Shown: piece by piece, positions 1 through 7,209 of the stretch
Layout: every line of letters starts with the position of its first letter
How positions within the stretch are numbered: the first letter of the stretch is position 1
Assembly: GCA_015222405.1 (NCBI GenBank)
Contig: JADFVG010000208.1
Span: 1 to 20,004, forward strand
Direction of reading: 5' to 3'
Source: Chloroflexota bacterium
GTDB lineage: Bacteria; Chloroflexota; Dehalococcoidia; E44-bin15
DNA: 20,004 nt
Made by a program: the position numbers and the translations under genes
The notes under the pieces: generated by a model
Told to the model about the DNA's origin: nothing
What the model saw: the letters and a program-made list of their open reading frames with translations, nothing else
The model's database searches: none

Positions 1-327
1 CTCAAGCACAGCACCCGCCAGAGGTTTATCGCCATTGAGTTTGGCTACCCGACGCGGGAGGCGGAGAAGGAGATTGTAGAACGTGAGAGCGGGATCGCCC
101 CGGAGGTGGCCTGGGAGCTGGCCAAGCTGGGGGAGAAAGTGAGGAACCTCAAGGAACACGGCCTTGAGGAAGGGGTCTCTACCCGTCTTTTAATCTATAC
201 TGCTAGGCTCATCAGGGAAGGCATACCGCCACGGCGGGCGTGTCAGGTGGCAATTGTATGGGCTCTAAGCGATGATGCCGAGGTGCAGCGCAGCCTGGAG
301 GAAGTGGTAGCCACCATTTTCGAATAG
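1..327 (+). CDS. CbbQ/NorQ-type MoxR AAA+ ATPase, C-terminal fragment
   Basis: The open frame runs in from the left edge with no start, so only the last 108 residues are present. The visible part begins with a segment ending STRQRF-AIEF-YP and continues through a stretch with EGVSTRLL-Y-ARLI and a final IPPRRAC-VAIV-ALSDD. This is the conserved C-terminal lid and CbbQ_C region of the CbbQ/NirQ/NorQ family. The Walker motifs lie outside the window. Family members are hexameric ATPases that work with a VWA partner (CbbO/NorD) to remodel or metallate a client enzyme, such as Rubisco or nitric oxide reductase. The VWA partner is found two genes downstream, which supports the call. The client is not visible here. 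The stop is followed after 25 bases by a Nudix gene on the same strand. Confidence 0.85.
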   Translation, partial: LKHSTRQRFIAIEFGYPTREAEKEIVERESGIAPEVAWELAKLGEKVRNLKEHGLEEGVSTRLLIYTARLIREGIPPRRACQVAIVWALSDDAEVQRSLEEVVATIFE

Positions 328-352
328 GCATCCCTGAGCATGTGTCAAAAGG

Positions 353-922
353 ATGAAGGAAAGGATCAGACAGATACTCTCCCAAAGAGAGAGGCGGAAT
401 ATCATCATCACCGATGCCCCTCTGTCTCCCGCCGCCATTCTTTTGCCCCTCTATCAGAAGTATGGGGAATACTACATCCTGTTTACCAAGAGAACGGAGA
501 AGGTAGCGTATCACAAGGGGCAAATCTGCTTCCCCGGAGGGGGGCAGGATAAGAGGGATAAATCCCTACAGGATACCGCCCTGCGAGAGACCTTCGAGGA
601 GATCGGAGTTCGCCCTAAAGATGTTGAGATACTGGGGCAACTGGACAATATGGGCACCGTCACCAGCAGTTTCCTCATCACCCCCTTTGTTGGCCTAATC
701 CCCTATCCCTATGAATTCGTGGTCAATGAGGACGAAATAGAAGAGCTGGTCGAGGTGCCGATATCGGCGCTTTTGGATAAGAATAACTACCTGGAGGAGG
801 TCAGGGTTCACCAAGGGCGACCTTACAGGGGCAGCTTCTATCACTATCAGGGCAAGGTGATTTGGGGAACTACAGCAAGCATCTTAAACCAGTTCCTGAA
901 CCTCGTTTTCGCCCGCGATTGA
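353..922 (+). CDS. Nudix hydrolase, CoA pyrophosphatase (NudL) like
   Basis: This 189-residue protein carries the UPF0035/CoA-pyrophosphatase signature. That signature is LFTKRTEKVAYHKGQICFPGG at about residues 43-63, followed by D66-K-R-D and the Nudix helix RETFEEIG at 78-85, where E81-E83 would bind Mg2+ or Mn2+. Family members hydrolyse CoA and its thioesters to phosphopantetheine and 3',5'-ADP; the substrate here is inferred from the signature only. The chosen ATG has a purine-rich AAAAGG directly in front of it but no well-spaced Shine-Dalgarno. It sits 25 bases after the AAA+ gene and 21 bases before the VWA gene on the same strand, so it is probably co-transcribed with both. That position, between two partners of a chaperone pair, is unusual. 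Confidence 0.85.
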   Translation: MKERIRQILSQRERRNIIITDAPLSPAAILLPLYQKYGEYYILFTKRTEKVAYHKGQICFPGGGQDKRDKSLQDTALRETFEEIGVRPKDVEILGQLDNMGTVTSSFLITPFVGLIPYPYEFVVNEDEIEELVEVPISALLDKNNYLEEVRVHQGRPYRGSFYHYQGKVIWGTTASILNQFLNLVFARD

Positions 923-943
923 AAGTCCGACTGGAAGATTGAA

Positions 944-3900
944 ATGGAATATGACAGCCTTTCCTCATTGGAAGAGGAGCTCAGGCAGCTCTCTTCGGCA
1001 GTCCTAGCGCAATTTCAAACAGTAGCCCCCGCGGCAAGGGAGTACCTATCGCCGGCGGAGTTCCAAGAGTGGGCTGACGAGGGCATTGCCATCGCCCGGT
1101 CCTCCTTTCGAGCCTGGGAAGCGGCCTTAGAATATTTCAAGGCGACACCCGAGGTGTTGGAAACACTTTCCTTCCCCAATTTCCTCTCCTGGGCCCAGGT
1201 GGGGAGGGAGCTTTCCCAGGAATCCTCAGCCCTTTCATCAGCTTACTTTCGGGCAAGCCCAGGAATCCTGCCCTTCCTTTTCCCACTCCACATCGGTGAT
1301 TGGGCCATGATGGGGAGAATCCTTTATCAGAACACCTGGCGCTCAAGCTCCCTGTGTTGCTCGTTTTTCGAGGCCAGCCCTAAGCTTCTTCACTACCTGA
1401 AACTTGATGAGCTAGAGCAATTTGTCCACTTCCTTAAAATCATGGGTGAGAAATCCTACAACTCGGCTACCGAGTGCTTGGCCCTGGCCGAAGAGGTCTT
1501 TCCCGGAATGAGGAGGGAAGAGCGTGCCCTTTTCCTCGATCTGGCTCTGGTTCTGGCCCCAATCGATTGGCGGGATGCCAAGTCCTATTTCGCCTCAGGA
1601 CCGAAAATCCTCTCTCGCATCGAACAGTGGGAAAGAAATCGGTTCCTTTCCCTGGCCAAAGTGATCGCCGCCTCTGATGACAGCCATGTTGTCTCCTTCC
1701 TCTTCGATGGTTCCCAGGCTCTGGGTGAACTGGATGAGGCCTATCATGGCCGCTTGCTCAGTCTCTTCCAGGAGTTATTGCCCATATCTTACGCTGCCGC
1801 CATCGAATTCTTAAAGAACTGCCCCACTTTGGTGGATAAGGTCGGAATCTCAGGCACAGAGTACTGGCTTGAGGAGGGAAAGAGAGTTCTTAAGAAGAGG
1901 GAAGAGGCTGGGAAGGCGTATTTTCGCCTCGAGTCGAGCAAAAGCGAACGGGTTTTAGAACGCTTATCCTCCAGAGTGGAGCTGGAGCAGGTGAAGGAAG
2001 TGCTGCGCATGTACTCCAGAGCACTCACAGGCAGGAATGCCCACATCCTTTCCGCTGAGAACTTGAAGGACAAAGGGATAGGATGGACCTCTGTTGAAAA
2101 GCCCTCCACAGAGGGGAACGGGCTTTATCTGCCACCCTTTGTCCAGAAATACGATACCAAAGGGCAGAACTTCGGCTGGTACAAAGTTATGGTCACTCAT
2201 CAGGCAGGGCATCTTGAATTTGGCAGCTTCGATTTCTGCTTCGACAAGGAGGCAAGGCTCTTCCCCAACTGGCGCTTCGAACTTGGCGGCGGCGATGGGA
2301 GCAGTATTACCGATCTGGAGAGGTTCTTTGATCTCTTCCCCGATCGCAAGCTCGCTGCAGACATCTTCACCGCCGTAGAGGACAGCAGGGTAGATTACAG
2401 GGTGAAGCGAGAATATGCCGGAATCAGGGTAACCTATGAACGGATTCAGCAGGAGGCCCTGGCGCAGAGGCCGGCTCTCCCCTCCCTACCTCTAAGGCAA
2501 GCATTCCTCGAGGTGCTGGTTCAAATGAGCCTCGATGACCTGGCCGAGGTCTCCTTTCCCGCTGACATGGAGCGTCACCTTCGCTCCGTGATTCAGATTG
2601 GGAGCAAGGTCAAGTCTATCCAGGCCATTGTGGAGGACTCCGCCGAGGCCACAATCAGGATCTATATCCTGCTCTCGGCTATCCCTAACGAAGTGCAAAG
2701 TGAGGGTTGGAAAAACACCGACCTCAGCCAACCTTCCCAGGATGAGCTTGAGTTATCCCTGGACCAATTTCCCCAACAGGGAGGAGCTGAGAGTGGTGAC
2801 ATGCCCTATGAAAGCCCTCAGGATGTGGAATTCCGCGGCGATTTCAAGCCTGAGATTGTTCAACTGCTAATGAAGTTGAGAAAGGATTACAGCCAAAAGG
2901 ATACCCCACCCTCACCTCTTTCCCCCGAGGCGCTCAAGGAACTAATAGAGAAGAGTGCCGAGATCGAGATCAGCAACATCTCAGAAGGCGATCTATCATC
3001 CTCAATCTCTTTCTACCTCAGCAATCTCCTAGATGAAGCGGCCAGGCCCGTTTCTGTGCTTCCTGACCAAGAAAGAAAGGGCGAACGGTTGGAGAGGGAA
3101 TCGGACGAGAAGCCTCTTGCCCAAGAGGAGCGGACCTTCCTCTACGATGAGTGGGACTTTCGTGCCAATGACTATAAGCCCAGGTGGTGCCAGGTGCGGG
3201 AAAAAGCCGCAGCAGAAGGCGGCACCGATTTCTTTGACCACACCCTGAAGGAGCATGCCCACCTCGCTAGTGGCATCAAGAGACAGTTTGAGATGCTTGC
3301 CCCCGAGCTTTTCAGGAAGGTGAAGAGGCTGCATGATGGGGACGATTTCGATCTCGACGCCGTCATCGAGCGAATGGTGGAGAAGAAGGCCGGAATCGCT
3401 CCCTCTGAAAAGGTCTACTGGAGAAGGAACAAGTTGGAAAGGGACGTCGCGGTGGTTTTCCTCCTCGATATGAGCGCCTCCACCTCTGAGGCCGTGGAGG
3501 AGGCCGAGCCGTTACCTGACCCCCCTGGGCAGTACTACGGTGACCCGAGGCTTTATACGTCATGGCTGAGGGCCCAGTACGAGCTGGGGGCAAAGAAATT
3601 GAGGCAGATTATTGATGTCGAAAAGGAGAGCCTGGTTCTGTTAATCGGGGCCCTGGAGACTATCGGGGATAAATATGGAATCTATGTTTTCTCTAGTTGT
3701 GGCCGCGATAACGTGGAATTCTTCGTCATTAAGGACATAAGAGAGGCCTTTTCGGAAGTGGTGAAAAAAAGGATCGACAAGGTAGCCCCCCTGCACGGCA
3801 CCAGAATGGGCCCCGCCATCAGGCATGCCGCCTCAAAGCTTGAAGCCGAGGATGCCAGAACCAAGATACTGATCCTGATCAGCGATGGTCGCCCTCAAGA

Positions 3901-4129
3901 TCAGGGCTATGGCAGGGATAGCATGGAGAAAGACTATGCCATCCACGATACAAAGATGGCTCTTTTGGAAGCCAAGCGAAAGTACATAACCCCCTTCTGC
4001 CTCACGGTGGACCGGGCAGGTCAAGACTATTTAAAGAAGATGTGCCACGACATTGGCTATGAGGTGGTGTGGAACATCGAGTCCCTGCCCAAGCGCCTCG
4101 CTGCCCTCTACCGAAGGTTGACCGTCTGA
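944..4129 (+). CDS. CbbO/NorD-type VWA protein with N-terminal helical repeats
   Basis: This is a 1061-residue protein, much longer than usual NorD or CbbO proteins (roughly 600-800 residues). Residues ~20-330 form a repeat array: aromatic-led motifs of the YF-A-(S/T)P type occur at about 24, 64, 101, 141, 178, 215, 252, 289 and 326, mostly exactly 37 residues apart. This suggests an alpha-solenoid. The middle region has HQAGH at 419-423 and AVEDSRVD around 477-484, an arrangement like the zinc-protease-like middle region of NorD/CobT proteins, with Q in place of the usual Glu. An acidic, low-complexity linker follows. The C-terminal VWA domain has a complete MIDAS: D842-M-S-A-S, T953 in HGTRMG, and D981 in ISDG. 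A Shine-Dalgarno GGAAG at 933-937 lies six bases before the ATG. The likely partner is the AAA+ protein at the left edge: the VWA protein would act as substrate adaptor while the ATPase remodels the client. The 3' end overlaps the convergent MFS gene by 22 bases. Confidence 0.85.
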   Translation: MEYDSLSSLEEELRQLSSAVLAQFQTVAPAAREYLSPAEFQEWADEGIAIARSSFRAWEAALEYFKATPEVLETLSFPNFLSWAQVGRELSQESSALSSAYFRASPGILPFLFPLHIGDWAMMGRILYQNTWRSSSLCCSFFEASPKLLHYLKLDELEQFVHFLKIMGEKSYNSATECLALAEEVFPGMRREERALFLDLALVLAPIDWRDAKSYFASGPKILSRIEQWERNRFLSLAKVIAASDDSHVVSFLFDGSQALGELDEAYHGRLLSLFQELLPISYAAAIEFLKNCPTLVDKVGISGTEYWLEEGKRVLKKREEAGKAYFRLESSKSERVLERLSSRVELEQVKEVLRMYSRALTGRNAHILSAENLKDKGIGWTSVEKPSTEGNGLYLPPFVQKYDTKGQNFGWYKVMVTHQAGHLEFGSFDFCFDKEARLFPNWRFELGGGDGSSITDLERFFDLFPDRKLAADIFTAVEDSRVDYRVKREYAGIRVTYERIQQEALAQRPALPSLPLRQAFLEVLVQMSLDDLAEVSFPADMERHLRSVIQIGSKVKSIQAIVEDSAEATIRIYILLSAIPNEVQSEGWKNTDLSQPSQDELELSLDQFPQQGGAESGDMPYESPQDVEFRGDFKPEIVQLLMKLRKDYSQKDTPPSPLSPEALKELIEKSAEIEISNISEGDLSSSISFYLSNLLDEAARPVSVLPDQERKGERLERESDEKPLAQEERTFLYDEWDFRANDYKPRWCQVREKAAAEGGTDFFDHTLKEHAHLASGIKRQFEMLAPELFRKVKRLHDGDDFDLDAVIERMVEKKAGIAPSEKVYWRRNKLERDVAVVFLLDMSASTSEAVEEAEPLPDPPGQYYGDPRLYTSWLRAQYELGAKKLRQIIDVEKESLVLLIGALETIGDKYGIYVFSSCGRDNVEFFVIKDIREAFSEVVKKRIDKVAPLHGTRMGPAIRHAASKLEAEDARTKILILISDGRPQDQGYGRDSMEKDYAIHDTKMALLEAKRKYITPFCLTVDRAGQDYLKKMCHDIGYEVVWNIESLPKRLAALYRRLTV

Positions 4130-5397
4130 TCACCCCTTTTTAGTATCGGGCGCTTTGCTGCTAGAATCACCGGTATCGCTGCCAGGCTAGTGAAAGCCAG
4201 TATCCAGAAAGCAAGGCGATAGCTGCCGGTGACGTCGCACATCCATCCAGCAAAGATAGGACCAATCAGACCCCCGATCACGGTGACCGTCATCATTATC
4301 CCCTGAATTGCGCCGAAGGAAGTCCTGCCGAAGTACTCGCCAATGATCGCTGGCCTCAGTGGTATCGGTCCCCCATAAGCTGGACTGTAGGCAATTAGGA
4401 ATGGAATGAGATGCCATGGGTTGGTTATGTTGGCCAGAATAAGCACCCCAATGCACTGAAGACTCAAGGTGACGACGAGAAGGTGCCTCTTATCCCTGAT
4501 GTCACCAAGCCATCCAAAACCGAGCCTGCCAACGAGACTGGTGAGGGTCATTCCCATCACTGCCAAGGCGCCGATTGACCTCGAGATATCGAGGGTGGTG
4601 AGATACGTGATGAGGTGCACAAACACCGCGCTGCTGGCCAAGACCTGAATAGAGTATGTCAGGGAGATAAACCAAAAGGCACGCGTCCTAAGCGCCTCTT
4701 TGACAGTAAAGTCCACCTCTGGCGCTCTAGCCTCCTCCACGGCGGGCTTTGCTATGGTGCTTGACTCCTCTGTAGCTGAACCTTCCGCTTGCGGGGTCTC
4801 GCCGTCAGGAAGCAAGCCATATTGCTCCGGCCTATGCCTCATCAATAGAGCGATGGGGATGCCAATAAGCCAGAGAACAATGCCCATAAAGAACATGGTG
4901 TCCCGCCATCCAGACTGATCGATTAGCCACACCATTACCGGGACCAAAGCGCCACTGAGCCCAAAGCCGGTAAGCATGAGTGCCAGGGCTCTGGTCCTCT
5001 TCTTGATGAACCAGTTTGCTATTGTGGCCATAGCCACAGCGGCAGAGCCGGTGCTGAAGCCAATGGACACCACCATGAAGTACAGGTAATAAGTCCAGAG
5101 GGAGCTGCTCTTGCTGAGCAATATAAATCCCAGGCCGGCAACTGTGACACCGAAGAGCATCAGCTTTCTTGGCCCGACCCTATCGAAGAGGAAGCCCACT
5201 ATTGGCGCTGCGATGCCACCCTCAAACCTTTGTAGCGTGTGGGCGAAGGACATGGCTGTCCTGCTCCAGCCAAAGGTGTCCTTGATCGGATCGAAGAAAG
5301 CCTGGTAGCCGTAGAAGAAGACCCCCCCAATATAAAAATTGAGGGTGGCGCATGCAGAAACGATCCACCACCCGTAAAAAATCCTTCCTTTTTTCAC
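4108..5397 (-). CDS. MFS transporter, monocarboxylate/oxalate-formate (OFA) like
   Basis: This 429-residue integral membrane protein has about 12 hydrophobic segments. It starts with the N-terminal FYGWWIVSACA pattern common in the OFA/MCT-like branch of the major facilitator superfamily. The loop between helices 2 and 3 reads G-L-F-D-R-V-G-P-R-K (residues ~64-74), matching MFS motif A, and a copy, GWLGDIRDKR, occurs at the start of the second half. A hydrophilic, Glu/Ala-rich linker at about residues 198-235 separates the halves. The substrate cannot be read from the sequence; small carboxylates are a family-level guess. The start is GTG with a weak AGG eight bases upstream; an in-frame stop lies just upstream, so no longer start is possible. 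It is transcribed toward the VWA gene and overlaps its last 22 bases. Confidence 0.85.
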   Translation of the reverse strand: MKKGRIFYGWWIVSACATLNFYIGGVFFYGYQAFFDPIKDTFGWSRTAMSFAHTLQRFEGGIAAPIVGFLFDRVGPRKLMLFGVTVAGLGFILLSKSSSLWTYYLYFMVVSIGFSTGSAAVAMATIANWFIKKRTRALALMLTGFGLSGALVPVMVWLIDQSGWRDTMFFMGIVLWLIGIPIALLMRHRPEQYGLLPDGETPQAEGSATEESSTIAKPAVEEARAPEVDFTVKEALRTRAFWFISLTYSIQVLASSAVFVHLITYLTTLDISRSIGALAVMGMTLTSLVGRLGFGWLGDIRDKRHLLVVTLSLQCIGVLILANITNPWHLIPFLIAYSPAYGGPIPLRPAIIGEYFGRTSFGAIQGIMMTVTVIGGLIGPIFAGWMCDVTGSYRLAFWILAFTSLAAIPVILAAKRPILKRGDQTVNLR

Positions 5398-5495
5398 TCT
5401 GTTACCTTATTCATATGGACAGCCTTACTCGAAAAAAGGAGCACTACCCATCATAAAAGATAGGGCGATGAAGGGTCAAGGAACGGCAAAGGAAA

Positions 5496-5521
5496 GGGGC
5501 CGGACATCGTCGTCCAGCCCC
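5496..5521 (-). terminator. Hairpin terminator behind the hsp20 remnant
   Basis: GGGGCCGGAC at 5496-5505 pairs with GTCCAGCCCC at 5512-5521, with one C-A mismatch and a six-base loop. Read on the - strand the hairpin is followed by CTTTCCTTT, a moderate T tract. It lies 26 bases beyond the stop of the truncated hsp20 gene and is therefore likely its old intrinsic terminator. Base pairing is seen directly; function is inferred. Confidence 0.6.
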
Positions 5522-5547
5522 CCGATCAAGGTCAGGAAAGCGCTAAT

Positions 5548-5754
5548 TTACTTCTTCTCGCCCTTCTTCCTGGTCTCCTTCTTGCCCTCAATAACCCCCT
5601 TCGTCTTAACCTTGATGGTCTTGGGCTTCGCCTCCTCAGCCCTGGGGATGGTGAGGGTAAGGACCCCATCTTCGAAGCTCGCCTCCGCCTTCTCGGTCTT
5701 TAGAGCACTAGGAAGGGTTATGTAACGGCTGAAGGCACCATACAGCATAATCAT
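5548..5754 (-). pseudogene. 5'-truncated Hsp20/alpha-crystallin small heat-shock gene
   Basis: The surviving 68 codons encode only the end of an alpha-crystallin domain. YGAFSRYITLP is the usual mid-domain strand, EASFEDGVLTLTIPR is the last strands, and KTIKVK holds the C-terminal I-x-I/V anchor motif, followed by a Lys/Glu-rich tail. Intact bacterial Hsp20 proteins are about 140-150 residues, so roughly the first 80 codons are gone. The in-frame upstream sequence has only a few unrelated codons, no Shine-Dalgarno, and an in-frame TGA just upstream. On the - strand a consensus -35 (TTGACA, 5767-5762) remains, but no good -10 is found at normal spacing. This suggests a deletion removed everything from the -10 through codon ~80. 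It could be a short expressed ORF, but a non-functional remnant is more likely. Confidence 0.75.
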
Positions 5755-5765
5755 AAAATCTTGTC

Positions 5766-5783
5766 AAGAGTTTTCCAACTCTT
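5766..5783. promoter_or_regulatory. 18-bp dyad in the hsp20/dnaJ control region (HAIR-like)
   Basis: AAGAGTT (5766-5772) and AACTCTT (5777-5783) form a perfect 7-bp inverted repeat around a 4-base centre. Its core, GAGT-N6-ACTC, is close to the GAGT-N7-ACTC core of the HAIR operator bound by HspR, but the outer bases differ from the published CTTGAGT/ACTCAAG. It abuts and partly covers the leftover -35 of the hsp20 remnant. With hspR encoded in the adjacent operon, an HspR site is the leading guess. Confidence 0.45.
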
Positions 5784-5793
5784 ATTGCAATCT

Positions 5794-5811
5794 TTTAGAC
5801 AAAAGTCTAAA
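5794..5811. promoter_or_regulatory. 18-bp dyad just upstream of the dnaJ -35 box
   Basis: TTTAGAC (5794-5800) and GTCTAAA (5805-5811) are perfect 7-bp arms around AAAA. It has the same geometry as the dyad 28 bp to the left but different bases. It ends five bases before the -35 of the dnaJ promoter, a position suited to a repressor or activator. The binding protein is unknown; HspR is a candidate. Confidence 0.45.
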
Positions 5812-5816
5812 CAGAC

Positions 5817-5845
5817 TTGACAAAAGTGTTGCAGCATTGTATAAT
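5817..5845 (+). promoter_or_regulatory. Consensus sigma-70 promoter of the dnaJ-hspR-clpC operon
   Basis: TTGACA (5817-5822), a 17-base spacer and TATAAT (5840-5845) match the housekeeping consensus at all twelve positions. Transcription should start near 5852, which rules out the in-frame TTG at 5851 as a start codon and points to ATG 5872. Such a strong promoter implies tight repression, fitting a negative regulator such as HspR. Confidence 0.85.
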
Positions 5846-5871
5846 AAGTTTTGTTGAGCGGGGTGAAAAAG

Positions 5872-6882
5872 ATGGCAGGCAAGGATTATTATCAGATTCT
5901 GGGTGTAAGCAGAAATGCCAGCGATAAGGAGATAAAGCAGGCCTATCGCCGCCTGGCGCGTAAGCTTCACCCCGATGTCAATCCCGGTAATAAGGAAGCC
6001 GAGGCAAGGTTCAAAGAGGTAAATGCTGCCTACGAGGTTCTCTCCAATCCTGAAAATCGCAAGAAATATGACCAGTTTGGCGAGAACTGGCAATACGCTG
6101 ATCAATTTGCTCAGGCGGGGTGGAAGGGAGGTCCATACCAGGACTTCGCCAAGCAGGGTGATTTCACCATCTTTGATCTCGGCGATCTCGGTTCAGGGTC
6201 AGGGGGCTTTGGCAGCATCTTCGATAGCATCTTTCGCGATTTCGGCGCCAGGACAGCAACGCGCCGGCCGAGAAGGGGTCCGGATATAGATCACCACATC
6301 GAGGTCACCCTTGAGGAAGCCTATCGCGGCAGCGCTCGCACCATCGAGACCCAGGTTGAGAGCCCGTGCCATGTTTGCGACGGCAGGGGAGCGCTGGGGA
6401 ATGCCCCTTGCTACACCTGTGGCGGCAGGGGAAGGGTGCTTCGGCCGCAGCGCCTTGAGGTTAAGATCCCGCCCGGGGTGAAGGATGGCTCAAGGATAAG
6501 AATGGCGGGCAAGGGGAGGCCGAGTCCCGGTGGCGGTGCCAGCGGCGACCTCTATCTGGTGGTTTCGGTGCGACCTCATCCTCTATTCCAGCGCAAGGGT
6601 AGCGATCTCCATGTAGAGGTCCCTGTGCCCCTTAGCGATGCCATGCTCGGCAGTGAGGTGGAGGTGCCAACCCTGAAAGGCAAGATCGCGCTCAAGATTC
6701 CACCAGAGACCCAGAATGGGAAGGTATTTCGCCTTGCCGGACAGGGCATGCCCGTCATGGGCGATACCAAGAAAGGCGACCTCTTCGCCAAGGTGAAGGT
6801 CGTCCTGCCAACCAAGCTTACAGAAAAAGAAAAGGAGCTTTTCCGACAGCTAAAACAGCTTCGCAGAGGTGATAAGAAATGA
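5872..6882 (+). CDS. dnaJ: DnaJ-type co-chaperone with only two zinc-finger repeats
   Basis: This 336-residue J-protein stimulates a DnaK ATPase and delivers unfolded clients. The J domain occupies residues 1-70 with the HPD motif at 33-35, followed by a Gly/Phe-rich linker (GSGSGGFGSIFDSIF). The zinc region has only two CxxCxGxG units, CHVCDGRG (166-173) and CYTCGGRG (180-187), where classical DnaJ has four. It could therefore hold one zinc instead of two. The two C-terminal beta-barrel domains are intact (IPPGV-DGSRIRMAGKG; VEVPTLKGK). The start is moved to ATG 5872, which has GGGGTG seven bases upstream, because the promoter ends at 5845. The stop overlaps the hspR start by four bases. The dnaK and grpE genes are not in the window. 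Confidence 0.9.
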   Translation: MAGKDYYQILGVSRNASDKEIKQAYRRLARKLHPDVNPGNKEAEARFKEVNAAYEVLSNPENRKKYDQFGENWQYADQFAQAGWKGGPYQDFAKQGDFTIFDLGDLGSGSGGFGSIFDSIFRDFGARTATRRPRRGPDIDHHIEVTLEEAYRGSARTIETQVESPCHVCDGRGALGNAPCYTCGGRGRVLRPQRLEVKIPPGVKDGSRIRMAGKGRPSPGGGASGDLYLVVSVRPHPLFQRKGSDLHVEVPVPLSDAMLGSEVEVPTLKGKIALKIPPETQNGKVFRLAGQGMPVMGDTKKGDLFAKVKVVLPTKLTEKEKELFRQLKQLRRGDKK

Positions 6883-7193
6883 TCTTCGATGATTATGAAC
6901 CCTGCTATGTAATCAGCATCGCAGCCAAGATGATCGGCGTCCATGCCCAGACCTTGCGTTACTACGAAAGGCTGGGGATAATTGAGCCTTCCCGTTCCCA
7001 AGGTCGGGTGCGTCTTTACTCCAAGAGAGACATCGACAGGCTACGCCAGATCAAGACGCTGATGTACGAACTAGGGGTCAATCTTGCCGGGGTGGAGGTT
7101 ATTCTCCGCCTCAAGGAACACATCACCGAGATGGAAAGACAAATAGAGGAGATGGAACAAGAGATCAAGCGCCTCAGGGAGGCTGGTCTCTAG
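6879..7193 (+). CDS. hspR: HspR-type MerR-family heat-shock repressor
   Basis: The 104-residue protein has a MerR winged helix-turn-helix: YVISIAAKMIGVHAQTLRYYE at residues ~8-28 and RLYSKRDIDRLRQIKTL at ~44-60. A short C-terminal coiled coil follows (EMERQIEEMEQEIKRL). It has no Cys metal or drug-binding domain, as in HspR. HspR represses chaperone operons by binding HAIR inverted repeats, often with DnaK as co-repressor. Translational coupling to dnaJ (ATGA overlap) and position in front of clpC make autoregulation of this operon very likely; the dyads at 5766 and 5794 are candidate operators. Confidence 0.88.
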   Translation: MIFDDYEPCYVISIAAKMIGVHAQTLRYYERLGIIEPSRSQGRVRLYSKRDIDRLRQIKTLMYELGVNLAGVEVILRLKEHITEMERQIEEMEQEIKRLREAGL

Positions 7194-7209
7194 ATCGGAA
7201 GGGGGAATC

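Noticed and set aside
542..606. Nudix box lacks the canonical first Glu (Lys at residue 70)
   Set aside because: The CoA-pyrophosphatase subfamily commonly lacks a Glu at this position, so it is not evidence of a dead enzyme.
5851..5871. In-frame TTG start that would add seven residues to DnaJ
   Set aside because: The -10 box ends at 5845, so transcription starts at or after this codon; ATG 5872 has a proper ribosome binding site and matches DnaJ N-termini.
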